Assembly (NCBI RefSeq): GCF_016679925.1
Contig: NZ_JAEQBW010000001.1
Span: 682,001-746,000 of the forward strand
Direction of reading: 5' to 3'
From: Marivirga aurantiaca
Lineage (GTDB): Bacteria; Bacteroidota; Bacteroidia; Cytophagales; Cyclobacteriaceae
DNA length: 64,000 bases
The notes below the pieces were generated by a model that worked only from the letters and a program-made list of their open reading frames with translations, was not told the DNA's origin and searched no databases. Made by a program: the position numbers and the translations under genes. Positions 18,092-27,800 of this stretch are shown one piece after another. Within the stretch, counting starts at the first letter, position 1, and each line of letters begins with the position of its first letter.

Positions 18092-20203
18092 ATGGAAAAT
18101 TATGTAATCAAAAGAAATGGGGAATACCAACCCTTTGAAATATATAAAATAGAAGATGCCATCAAGAAAGGTTTCAAAAGCCTTTCGCTTACCTATGATG
18201 CAGCGGTATTTGAAAAAGTACTGAATTTGCTGGAAACAAGGACTACCTGGACCGTGGAAGAAATTCAGGATGTGATAGAAAAACAACTTTATCACGATGG
18301 CCATTTTGAGGTAATGCGTTCTTTTATGCTCTACCGACATACCCGAAAATTGCAGAGAGAACAAAGCGGAATAAGCAATGAAACCACTTTTGTCGACAGT
18401 ACCCAAACGATTGAGGAGTATGTGAAAAAAGCTGACTGGCGCATCAAAGCCAATGCTAATACAGCCTATTCCAATGCCGGATTGGTCAATAATGTGGCCG
18501 GAAAGGTAATTGCCAATTATTGGCTGGACAAAGTGTACAATAAAGAAGAAGGTTATGCTCACAGAAATGGTGATATCCATATTCATGATCTCGATTGTCT
18601 TACAGGCTATTGTGCCGGCTGGAGTTTAAGGGTGTTGTTAAACGAAGGCTTCAATGGTGTAAGAGGTCGCGTGGAAAGCAAGCCTCCCTCACATTTCAGA
18701 GAGGCTTTGGGGCAAATGGCCAATTTCCTTGGGATTTTACAATCTGAATGGGCAGGTGCACAGGCCTTCAGCTCTTTCGATACTTATTTGGCACCTTATG
18801 TTTTCAAAGATCAACTGGAATATAAGGAGGTGCTAAAAGCAGTAAGAAGCTTTGTGTATAATCTAAATGTTCCTGCACGCTGGGGCCAGTCGCCTTTTAC
18901 TAATATCACCCTGGACTGGGTAGTGCCTGATGACCTGAAAGATCAAATTCCAACCAAAAGGGATGTACACCTTTTTAAAGGATTACAAGAGCAGCTATTG
19001 TTGAGATTAGCTGCTGAAAGAGGAGTTAATAAACCTGAAAATCTGACTTACAAACATTTCCAGCCTGAAATGGATATGATCAATAAAGCCTATTATACTG
19101 TAATGACTGAAGGAGATGCCAATTCTCAACCATTTACTTTCCCTATTCCTACGGTGAATATTACAGAGGATTTCGACTGGCATGGTGAGAATACCGACAT
19201 ACTTTTTGAAAATACGGCTAAAATAGGATCTTCTTATTTCCAGAATTTTATCGGCAGCCAGTATATGTATGATGAAGACGGCAATAAAGTAGATAATCCC
19301 TTAGCCTACAAACCTAATGCGGTAAGGAGCATGTGTTGCAGGTTGCAGCTGGATTTAAGAGAGCTATTAAAAAGAGGCAATGGTCTGTTCGGAAGTGCGG
19401 AAATGACTGGTAGTTTAGGTGTGGTCACAATCAATATGGCCAGGCTCGGCTATTTGTACAAAGGCAATAAAGAAGGCTTATATGAAAGGTTGGATTTCCT
19501 GCTGGATTTAGCTAAATCTACCTTAGAGAAAAAGAGGGTGTTTATACAGGAAATGTACGACAGGGGATTGTACCCCTACACCAAAAGATATTTAACTCAT
19601 TTCAGAAACCATTTTTCCACTATAGGCGTGAACGGAATGAACGAAATGTTGCGCAATTTTACTGATGATTCCGAAGATATAACCGGCACAAAAGGAATGG
19701 CTTTATCAGCGGAAATACTGGAATTTATCCGGAACAGAATGAAGCAATATCAGGAGGAAACGGGTAACTTGTATAATCTGGAAGCAACTCCTGCTGAAGG
19801 CACTACTTATCGCTTTGCCAAGGAAGACTTAAAACGCTTTCCTGATATATTGCAGGCCGGTAATGACGGTAATATTTACTATACCAACAGCTCGCAAATC
19901 CCTGTTAATCATACAGATGATCCTTATGAAGCATTGATGTTGCAAGATGATTTACAATGTATGTACACAGGCGGAACAGTACTTCACCTATATATGAGGG
20001 AGAAAATAAGCTCGGCTGAAGCATGCCGTAATCTGGTCAAAAAAGTCCTGACTAATTTTAAATTGCCTTATATCACTGTTACACCGGTATTCAGCATTTG
20101 TCCTACCCATGGCTATCTGAATGGCGAGCATGAATACTGCCCAAAATGCGATGATATCCTGAAAGAGAAATTGGAAACCACCGGAATGGAAGAGCAGGAT
20201 TAA
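18092..20203 (+). CDS. nrdD: Anaerobic ribonucleoside-triphosphate reductase lacking its glycyl-radical domain
   Basis: Class III ribonucleotide reductase makes deoxynucleotides without oxygen. The 703-residue product has an N-terminal ATP-cone (YVIKRNGEYQPFEIYKIEDA), the catalytic barrel with DLDCLTGYCAGWSLR and RSMCCRLQLDLREL, GSLGVVTINMARLGY, and a C-terminal zinc site (SICPTHGYLNG ... YCPKC). It stops 17 residues after CPKC. Fused enzymes continue here into the RVxGY glycyl-radical segment, which is absent. That segment is encoded by a separate small gene 145 bp downstream in another frame. The site at 18035 suggests regulation with the NO-response genes. Confidence 0.93.
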   Translation: MENYVIKRNGEYQPFEIYKIEDAIKKGFKSLSLTYDAAVFEKVLNLLETRTTWTVEEIQDVIEKQLYHDGHFEVMRSFMLYRHTRKLQREQSGISNETTFVDSTQTIEEYVKKADWRIKANANTAYSNAGLVNNVAGKVIANYWLDKVYNKEEGYAHRNGDIHIHDLDCLTGYCAGWSLRVLLNEGFNGVRGRVESKPPSHFREALGQMANFLGILQSEWAGAQAFSSFDTYLAPYVFKDQLEYKEVLKAVRSFVYNLNVPARWGQSPFTNITLDWVVPDDLKDQIPTKRDVHLFKGLQEQLLLRLAAERGVNKPENLTYKHFQPEMDMINKAYYTVMTEGDANSQPFTFPIPTVNITEDFDWHGENTDILFENTAKIGSSYFQNFIGSQYMYDEDGNKVDNPLAYKPNAVRSMCCRLQLDLRELLKRGNGLFGSAEMTGSLGVVTINMARLGYLYKGNKEGLYERLDFLLDLAKSTLEKKRVFIQEMYDRGLYPYTKRYLTHFRNHFSTIGVNGMNEMLRNFTDDSEDITGTKGMALSAEILEFIRNRMKQYQEETGNLYNLEATPAEGTTYRFAKEDLKRFPDILQAGNDGNIYYTNSSQIPVNHTDDPYEALMLQDDLQCMYTGGTVLHLYMREKISSAEACRNLVKKVLTNFKLPYITVTPVFSICPTHGYLNGEHEYCPKCDDILKEKLETTGMEEQD

Positions 20204-20348
20204 ATCTGTGGGGCAATAGAGGTTATAAAATTTAAGGTGCTACCTAAATTTAGATGTTTATTTAAAGGATGGGCCTTCTGAAATCGTGGTAGAACCAAAT
20301 TTAATATTACTCAAATCAAAATCAATCGAAAACTAAAATTAAGAAAAC

Positions 20349-20522
20349 ATGGAAACACAAATCAAAACACAATCAACCGTAGAAGCACATAGTGAAATGA
20401 GAACAAAATGTTTGGTCTATACCCGCGTAATGGGCTATCACAGGCCGGTAGAAAGCTTTAATATCGGTAAAAAAGGGGAACACCAGCAACGTACGCACTT
20501 TGATGAAAAAAGAGAGAAATAA
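20349..20522 (+). CDS. Free-standing glycyl-radical subunit of NrdD
   Basis: This 57-residue product matches the C-terminal end of ordinary NrdD enzymes. It contains KCLVYTRVMGYHRPVESFNI followed by GKKGEHQQRTHF, which fits the pattern R-V-x-G-Y-x-R-P ... N-x-G-K-x-x-E. Gly29 is the predicted radical glycine. NrdD upstream lacks this segment and the frames differ, with stops between, so no simple frameshift explains the split. The last 20 bp overlap the nrdG start, implying translational coupling. I infer that NrdG puts the radical on this peptide, which then completes NrdD. An A-rich AAGAAAAC precedes the ATG. Confidence 0.85.
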   Translation: METQIKTQSTVEAHSEMRTKCLVYTRVMGYHRPVESFNIGKKGEHQQRTHFDEKREK

Positions 20523-21198
20523 TCCTATTTATGATATAACACCTTTTACCTTATTGGATTATCCTGATAAAGCAGCCTGCATTCTTTGGTTTGCAGGCTG
20601 TAATATGCGATGCGGCTACTGCTATAATCCGGATATAGTCTTTGGTAAGGGAAAGAAAGGAACAGCTGAAGCCTTGTCATTTTTGCAGAGTCGTAAGGGT
20701 TTGCTGGATGGAGTAGTAATGAGCGGGGGAGAGTGCACGCTTCATAAAGAATTAATTCCGCTGTCGCAACAAGCAAAAGCCCTTGATATGTCCATTAAAA
20801 TAGATACTAACGGCAGCAGGCCCAAAGTATTAAAAGCCTTGGCCGATCAACATACATTAGATTATGTAGCCCTCGATTTTAAGGCCCCGTCCCATAAATT
20901 TGATTTACTAACACGATCAAATCTTTACAAACCTTTTACAGAAAGCCTGGAATTTTTAATTGCCTCCGGTATTCCTTTTGAAGTACGGACCACCGTGCAT
21001 TCCGCGCAATTGCAGACAGCTGACATTCTGAACATGAGTGATTTTTTAACCTGCAAAGGTTATACGGGCAATTATTATCTACAGCATTTTACCAACAACA
21101 GCAAAACCATAGAAACACTACCTGATTCAGTTAAGAAAGAATTTGAAACTGACTTTTCAACTGATAGTATTCAGGTAATGATAAGGGAAAGTATATAG
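20503..21198 (+). CDS. nrdG: Anaerobic ribonucleotide reductase activating radical-SAM enzyme
   Basis: NrdG cleaves S-adenosylmethionine to create the glycyl radical needed by NrdD. The 231-residue product has the radical-SAM motif GCNMRCGYC (CxxxCxxC) near residue 30, then GVVMSGGECTLHKEL and IKIDTNGSRPKVL, which bind SAM. The ATG at 20503 is preferred over a TTG at 20500. It overlaps the small glycyl-radical gene by 20 bp, so the two proteins should be made together. Confidence 0.92.
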   Translation: MKKERNNPIYDITPFTLLDYPDKAACILWFAGCNMRCGYCYNPDIVFGKGKKGTAEALSFLQSRKGLLDGVVMSGGECTLHKELIPLSQQAKALDMSIKIDTNGSRPKVLKALADQHTLDYVALDFKAPSHKFDLLTRSNLYKPFTESLEFLIASGIPFEVRTTVHSAQLQTADILNMSDFLTCKGYTGNYYLQHFTNNSKTIETLPDSVKKEFETDFSTDSIQVMIRESI

Positions 21199-21239
21199 CT
21201 GGTAGTTATTTGCGCCTTTGTAAATAAACAGCTAATTTA

Positions 21240-21253
21240 ATGACTTATGTCAT
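21240..21253. promoter_or_regulatory. Palindrome before nrfH (ATGAC-TTAT-GTCAT)
   Basis: ATGAC-TTAT-GTCAT is a perfect 5-bp inverted repeat with a 4-bp spacer, the geometry used by Crp/Fnr-family dimers. It lies 50 bp before nrfH. It differs from the classic TTGAT-N4-ATCAA box, so binding by the local FNR-like protein is only a suggestion. Confidence 0.45.
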
Positions 21254-21303
21254 GAACAGTCGTAGACGTATACATTACATTTGTTTCGGAAATATAAAAG
21301 AAA

Positions 21304-21960
21304 ATGCATATTCTTGATCCTATAAAGAGATTTCTTACCCGCATAGGCCTGGAGCCGGGACCAAGATGGAAAAAAGTAGCCATTGTTTCTTTTGCAGCGC
21401 TAGTAGGATTAGGATTTTATATTTTAAGGGTTAGTCACGCAGTATCCTATCTTTCTGATGATCCGCAGGCTTGCGTCAACTGCCATATCATGATGCCTCA
21501 ATACGTTACATGGAACCACAGTTCGCATAGGGAAGTAGCCACATGCAATGGTTGCCATGTACCGCACGATAATATTTTCAATCAGTATTTCTTTAAAGCC
21601 AAAGATGGGTTATACCATGCGTCAGTTTTTACCATGCGTGCAGAACCACAGGTCATTCATGCATTGGAAGCTTCACAGGCAGTGATCCAAAGTAATTGTA
21701 TCAGATGCCATGTAGATCAGGTAACGGATGCTAAAATGGATGCCTTTGTGACGGACCATCATTCCAAAAGAACTGACAGAACCTGTTGGGAGTGCCACAG
21801 GGATGTACCGCATGGCAGGGTAAAAAGTTTATCTTCAGTAGGAAGCCAGATCGAACCTATTAAAATGCATGTGCCCGAGGACAGGGAGATTATTCCAAAA
21901 TGGCTTAAGCAATCTATGAAAAACCAAAATTCGCAAAAACCTAAAACTATATCACCATGA
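21304..21960 (+). CDS. nrfH: NrfH-type tetrahaem quinol dehydrogenase subunit
   Basis: NrfH takes electrons from quinol in the membrane and passes them to NrfA. The 218-residue product has one N-terminal membrane helix (about 24-46) and four CxxCH haem sites at 57-61 (CVNCH), 81-85 (CNGCH), 132-136 (CIRCH) and 161-165 (CWECH). CVNCHIM at the first site resembles the CxxCHxM haem with methionine ligand described for NrfH. The stop overlaps the nrfA start by 4 bp, so they are translationally coupled. Confidence 0.95.
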   Translation: MHILDPIKRFLTRIGLEPGPRWKKVAIVSFAALVGLGFYILRVSHAVSYLSDDPQACVNCHIMMPQYVTWNHSSHREVATCNGCHVPHDNIFNQYFFKAKDGLYHASVFTMRAEPQVIHALEASQAVIQSNCIRCHVDQVTDAKMDAFVTDHHSKRTDRTCWECHRDVPHGRVKSLSSVGSQIEPIKMHVPEDREIIPKWLKQSMKNQNSQKPKTISP

Positions 21961-23450
21961 AGAACTGGATACTATTTGGCGTAACGGCTATAGCAGTATT
22001 TTTACTGGCAATGCTGGCCTATACTATTATTGACAGAAAAGCTGAGGCAAGATTTGCCTACCAGCCTACAGTTGAAATAGAAGGTATTGAACCCAGGGAT
22101 TCTGTTTGGGGATTGAACTATCCGAGGCAATATCAGTCATACATGCAAACGGCAGACACCACTTTTAAAAGCATGTACAATACCAGCGGTTTTGCAGATA
22201 TACTGGACGAACAATCGGAATTAGTAGTGTTATGGGCAGGATATGGCTTTGGTAAAGATTATAATCAGCCTCGAGGCCATGCATATGCAGTAGCTGATAT
22301 TTTAAAAACTTTAAGAACCGGTGCTCCTTTAAAAGAAGGAGAGGGGCCAATGCCGAGCACTTGCTGGACTTGTAAAAGCCCGGATGTGCCCCGTTTAATG
22401 AGTGAAATTGGGGTAACAGAGTATTATAGTAAGCAATTTTCGGATTTTGGTAGCCAGGTGATAAATCCAATTGGCTGTGCGGATTGTCATGATCCCAATA
22501 CAATGAATTTAACCATCACCCGACCTGCTTTAATAGAAGCTTATGAAGCCATGGGAAAAAATATCAATGAGGCTTCACACCAGGAAATGCGATCATTAGT
22601 ATGTGCCCAATGCCATGTGGAATATTATTTCGATAAGAACAAACCTGGTGCTGAAGGCGCCAATTACCTTACTTTTCCATGGAAAGATGGAATGGGCGTG
22701 GAGGCAGTGGAAGCTTATTATGATAAAACAGATTTTGCCGATTGGGTGCATCCAATTAGTAAAACCCGCATGCTGAAAGCACAACATCCTGATTACGAAT
22801 TGTATACGGAAGGAGTTCATGCTAAACGTGGAGTGAGCTGTGCCGATTGCCATATGCCTTATAAATCTGAGGGCGGACAAAAATTCACGGATCACCATAT
22901 AGGATCTCCTTTGGAGAATGTGGAGAATTCATGCTTTGTATGCCATAGAGAAAAAGTTTCTGACCTTGTAAATGATGTGTACGAGCGCCAGAGAAAAGTG
23001 AAAGAAGGAACTTCTCAATTACAGACTTTAATAGCCAAGGCGCATATTGAAGCAGGGAAAGCCTGGGAATTAGGTGCCACTGAAGAGCAGATGAAGGAAA
23101 TTTTAATGGGTATCAGGCATGCGCAATGGCGATGGGATTACTCAGTAGCCTCCCATGGTGCAGCTTTTCATGCGCCCCTTGAAACCAGCAGGATAGTCAC
23201 TTCCGCCACAAGGATTATCATGGAAGCCAGAATAGAATTAATGCAACTATTAAATACACTTGGTCATTCCGGAGATGTAGAAATGCCTGATCTGAAGAGC
23301 AAAGAATCCTTACAGGAGTATACCGGAATAGATATAGAAAAAGAGAGGTATAATAAAGAAAAGTTTCTGGAGGAGATAGTGCCAAAATGGATGAAAGAGG
23401 GGAAAGAAAGGGAAGCAAAAATGAATGTTAAAAAAGTGGGCTCAAAATAA
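21957..23450 (+). CDS. nrfA: Ammonia-forming cytochrome c nitrite reductase
   Basis: NrfA reduces nitrite to ammonium with six electrons. The 497-residue product has an uncleaved anchor or signal segment (residues 4-24) and five haem sites: the special catalytic CWTCK at 136-140 and CADCH 174-178, CAQCH 216-220, CADCH 295-299 and CFVCH 326-330. The lysine-ligated CxxCK haem is the hallmark of this enzyme. It also reduces NO and hydroxylamine in known homologues. Downstream lie a porin and a CcsBA-type synthase gene, giving an nrfHA-porin-nrfI unit. Confidence 0.97.
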   Translation: MKNWILFGVTAIAVFLLAMLAYTIIDRKAEARFAYQPTVEIEGIEPRDSVWGLNYPRQYQSYMQTADTTFKSMYNTSGFADILDEQSELVVLWAGYGFGKDYNQPRGHAYAVADILKTLRTGAPLKEGEGPMPSTCWTCKSPDVPRLMSEIGVTEYYSKQFSDFGSQVINPIGCADCHDPNTMNLTITRPALIEAYEAMGKNINEASHQEMRSLVCAQCHVEYYFDKNKPGAEGANYLTFPWKDGMGVEAVEAYYDKTDFADWVHPISKTRMLKAQHPDYELYTEGVHAKRGVSCADCHMPYKSEGGQKFTDHHIGSPLENVENSCFVCHREKVSDLVNDVYERQRKVKEGTSQLQTLIAKAHIEAGKAWELGATEEQMKEILMGIRHAQWRWDYSVASHGAAFHAPLETSRIVTSATRIIMEARIELMQLLNTLGHSGDVEMPDLKSKESLQEYTGIDIEKERYNKEKFLEEIVPKWMKEGKEREAKMNVKKVGSK

Positions 23451-23473
23451 GTAGTCCTAAAAAAGCAAATTAA

Positions 23474-24817
23474 ATGAAAAATTTAGTAAAATTCGGATTG
23501 AGCCTCATGCTGGCTTTGTCCGCTCAGCTTTCATATGCCCAATTTTCAGTAGACGGACAACTTGTTCAGCGGGCTGAAGTCAGGAATGGAGCAGGTCGTT
23601 TAATTGGTGTGGACCAGGCTCCGGCTGCTTTTATAGCCCACAGAGTGAGATTGCAAACCAAATATGAAATGGAAGGGTTTACCTTTTATGCCAGCATACA
23701 AGATGTACGAACCTGGGGCAATACACCTCAAACCAAAGCTACAGACCCTTTTTTATCTTTGCATGAAGCCTGGGCAGAAACTTCATTAGGGGAATTCTGG
23801 AAAGTGAAACTGGGCAGGCAGGAACTTAACTATGATAATGTACGCTTCCTGGGAAATCTCGACTGGGCTTTACAAGCTCGTGCACATGATTTTGCCTTAA
23901 TAAAATACGAGAAGGAAAGCATGAAATTACATTTTGGCGGTGGCTTTAATCAAGATGCACAATCACTTTCAGGAAATATCTTTTTCAATCCCAACCAATA
24001 TAAAGTAGCTCAGATGATTCGATATGAAAATCAGTGGGGAGATTTTAAACTTTCAGCTCTTTTCTGGAATGATGGACGACAGTTTATGGAATCAGATACA
24101 GCAGGGAATGTTTTGAATGATAAAGTCAATTACCGTCAGACAATCGGTTTGCCTACTATAAAATATCAAATGGGAAATACTTTGCTGTCAGGTTTCTATT
24201 ATCATCAGACAGGAAAAGATGTTGCAGACAGAAATGTCAATGCTTATGATGTAAGCGCACAAATCACTCAAACTTTTGCTTCCAATACCGAAAAAGGCAG
24301 CAGCTTTAAAATGACTGCAGGATTTGAAATTTTGAGTGGTACTACAGATAATTCAACCGGAGAAAACAATTCTTTTAGTCCTTTGTATGGTACCAACCAT
24401 GCACATAATGGGTATATGGATTTCTTCTACGTAGGTGGGAGATTTGAAAATAGTGTTGGATTGCAGGATTATTATCTTAAAAGCAGGTACCAATTTAATC
24501 CAGATTTTTTTACTCAGTTAGATGTACATACGTTTGCTGCCCAAACAGAGGTGAGGCAATTCGGACCAGGAGGACCTGCTATCACACCGGTACCTGAAAT
24601 ACTGGATCCTTATTTGGGAACTGAAATTGATTTATCTTTAGGATATATATATAATCGTGCCGTTTCTGTTCAAGGCGGTTACAGCCAGATTTTTGCTTCC
24701 GATACTTTTGAAGCATTGCAGGGGCAGGCTGAATATAAAGACACACAAAACTGGGCATACTTAATGGTAATTTACAGGCCCACCATGAAAAACAGATTTA
24801 TAGGAATTTTATTCTGA
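23474..24817 (+). CDS. Outer-membrane beta-barrel of the alginate-export/porin type
   Basis: The 447-residue product has a signal peptide (LMLALSAQLSYAQ) and alternating-residue strands typical of outer-membrane barrels, with KVKLGRQELNYDNVRFLGNL near residue 115, a segment typical of Alginate_exp-type porins, and a C-terminus ending in phenylalanine (RFIGILF). Its position between nrfA (23 bp before) and the nrfI-like gene (1-bp overlap) suggests a channel for nitrite, ammonium or another small solute. This is inferred from context alone. Confidence 0.78.
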   Translation: MKNLVKFGLSLMLALSAQLSYAQFSVDGQLVQRAEVRNGAGRLIGVDQAPAAFIAHRVRLQTKYEMEGFTFYASIQDVRTWGNTPQTKATDPFLSLHEAWAETSLGEFWKVKLGRQELNYDNVRFLGNLDWALQARAHDFALIKYEKESMKLHFGGGFNQDAQSLSGNIFFNPNQYKVAQMIRYENQWGDFKLSALFWNDGRQFMESDTAGNVLNDKVNYRQTIGLPTIKYQMGNTLLSGFYYHQTGKDVADRNVNAYDVSAQITQTFASNTEKGSSFKMTAGFEILSGTTDNSTGENNSFSPLYGTNHAHNGYMDFFYVGGRFENSVGLQDYYLKSRYQFNPDFFTQLDVHTFAAQTEVRQFGPGGPAITPVPEILDPYLGTEIDLSLGYIYNRAVSVQGGYSQIFASDTFEALQGQAEYKDTQNWAYLMVIYRPTMKNRFIGILF

Positions 24818-27800
24818 TGACGAAGATTTTTAAAATATTACTCTCGACCAAAGTCACGCTGGTGTTGTTATTGGCATTTGCCATTTCAATGGGTGTGGCT
24901 ACTTTTATTGAAAATGATCATGGTACGGAGACGGCTCGTGCTATGGTATATGAAGCCTGGTGGTTTGAGCTGATCATCGTCTGGATGGCCGTCAATTTTC
25001 TGTCTCACATACGTAAATACCGCTTGTTCAGCAAAGGGAAATGGCCTGTTGGTTTGTTTCATCTGGCTTTTGTAATTATAGTATTGGGAGCTGCTATTAC
25101 ACGTTATTTCGGTAAAGAAGGAATGATTCATATCCGTGAAAAGCAGGAAGAAAAGACTTTTTATACCAATGAACGCTATCTGCAGCTGGAAGCTTTAGGC
25201 CATGAAAAATCACATCAGTTTAATGAAAAATTAGCTTTTACACCGAAAACCTTCAGCCCATTTGAAACCAATGTTGAATTGGCAGGAAAAGAATTAAAGG
25301 TGAAAATAGCAGATTACATTGCTGCCGGAAAAGAAAGTTTTGTTGATGGTGATAAGACCTATATTTCCCTTGCTGTAACCATGGGAGAGGGCAGAGAAGA
25401 TTTTCTCTTAAAAGAAGGGCAGCAGGTTAAGTTGGAGAAATTATCTATTGCTACCAAAAGAGATACGCAGGCCGAGATCAAAATTTTCAAAGAAGAAGGT
25501 GAGTGGATGATTGAGTCAGCCAGACACCTGACAATTATGGAAATGGCTACCCAACAAATGGGCACTTTGCATAAAGATGAAAAGCAACCTCTGAAATACA
25601 TGACATTATACCAATGGGAAGGTGGTGCATTTTTGGTAAAATCAATCAATGAAAATTCAGCCTTAAGTTATAAATCCGAGCAGGATGAAAAGCTGGCTGA
25701 GAATATGACAGATGTGGCTCATTTAACAGTGGAGGATAAGGAAGGCAATAAGCTGGCCGATGCCTTTGTTCATATAGTCAGCATAGAACCTGCATGGACT
25801 AAGTTTGAATATGAAGGCCAGGAATATGGCATTACATATGGACCTAAAGCCATGCAGCTTCCCTTCAGCTTGTACCTTTCCGATTTTCAGTTGGAGCGAT
25901 ATCCCGGAAGTCGAAGTCCTGCCAGCTATGCCAGTGAAGTGGAAGTGAGGGACGGTGAAAACAGCTTCCCTTTCCGCATTTTTATGAATAATGTCCTGGA
26001 TCATGCCGGCTATCGCTTTTACCAGGCTTCTTATGATACAGATGAGCAAGGAACTGTACTTTCCATTAATCAGGACAGGCCAGGTACATATATCACTTAT
26101 CTGGGCTATACTTTATTGACGTTAGGCATGTTATTGACGCTTTTTGCGAAAGGAAGCCGTTTTTCTTTGCTTAATAAAAAACTGAGCAGAATGCACAATA
26201 ATAAAAAGCATCAATTAAAGCAGAAAGCAACTCTGGTTTTAGCTTTATTTTGCTTTAGTGTGTTAGGATTGCAGGCACAGGATCAATCCTCCATTGAGCA
26301 TTCATTGGTACCCAAAGAAAAGGCAGCCGAATATGGTAAACTGATTGTTCAGGATATGGATGGGAGAATGAAACCGCTCAATACACTGGCGCATGAAATT
26401 GTGCGTAAGTTGAGCGGGAAATCCTATATGCCTGTATCTTTAGAAGATGGTACAATTAAATTGACTCCAGAGCAATTTTTGCTGGCTGTTCAGTTGGATC
26501 CCATTACTTATGGTAATCTGCCTTTGATTAAGATCGATAAGGAAAAATCGCTTGATGCTTTTAAAGCTTTGGGTATAGAGCCTACAGATCGTTTAAGCTT
26601 CAGACAATTTTTGGCTGATGATGGAGAATATAAACTCAATCATTTGGTGGAAACGGCCAATAAACTCAAACCTTCGGAGCGAAATGAAGGTCATAAGGAA
26701 TTGCTGAAAACGGATGAGCGCTTTAATATATTCTATGCCTTGCTTTCAGGAGATTTCCTGCGCTTATTTCCTCTTGAAAATGAAGAAAATAACACATGGT
26801 TCACCAAAAATCAATTTAATCAGGGCTTTGGTGAAGAAGATGGACGTTTTGTGAAAAATATTATTCCGCTTTACCTACAAAACCTGGATAAAGGTATTAG
26901 AGAAGGTGATTGGAAAGATGCGGAGGAAGCATTAGATTATATCACCCTTTATCAGCAAAAAGTAGGAGCAGAGGTTTATCCTTCGGAAATGGAAATAAAA
27001 GGAGAGTTGCTTTATACTGAATTGAATTTGGGTAGCCGTTTATTCGGGCCGTTTTGGTTGATAGGAATAGTTATGTTGGTTTTGGCCATACTTTTTCTTT
27101 TTTATGATAATAAATACCTCAGGATCGGCTGGAAAACAGGTACAGTTTTAAGCTGGATAGGCCTATTGGTTTTCACCTTTCATTTAGGGTTACGCTGGTA
27201 TATAGCCAAACACCCGCCATGGAGCGATGGCTTTGAGATGCTGGTTTTTGTGGCATGGGGAGTTTTGTTCTTTGGTCTGATGTTTTCAAGGAAATCCCGT
27301 TTTACATTGCCTTTGGGGCTGTTGTTTTCAGGCACCTTGTTATTTGTAGGTTTCCTGGACTGGCTCAATCCTGAAATCACCAACCTGATGCCTGTACTGA
27401 ACTCCTATTGGCTAAAAATTCATGTGGCTATAATTGTGAGTGGTTATGCACCTTTGGCATTGGCGGCTGTTATCGGGCTGTTAAGTTTGCTGTTATTGAT
27501 TTTTAAACCTAAAAACCCTCAGGATCAGTGGTGGAAGAGCATGGAAGAACTGACTATAGTAAATGAAATGTCGATAACCATTGGTTTGTTCCTACTGGCG
27601 GTGGGTACGTTTTTAGGCGGTGTTTGGGCCAATGAAAGCTGGGGCAGATATTGGGCATGGGATCCTAAGGAAACCTGGGCACTGATTTCAGTGATCGTAT
27701 ATGCTATAGTATTGCATATCAGGTTAATTCCCAATTTGAGAGATCATTTGATCTTTAATTTAGCCAGTTTATGGGCTTTTTCTTCTATAGTCATGACTTC

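Noticed and set aside
20267-20285. A further operator copy (AAAGGAT...TCTGAA) before the glycyl-radical ORF
   Set aside because: Only the left half fits. The right half and spacing do not match, so it is more likely chance.
18092-20522. NrdD split explained by a single frameshift or sequencing error
   Set aside because: The small ORF lies 145 bp after the nrdD stop in a different frame, the gap has stops and no NrdD-like coding sequence, and the ORF overlaps nrdG in a coupled way. A single indel would not restore a normal enzyme.
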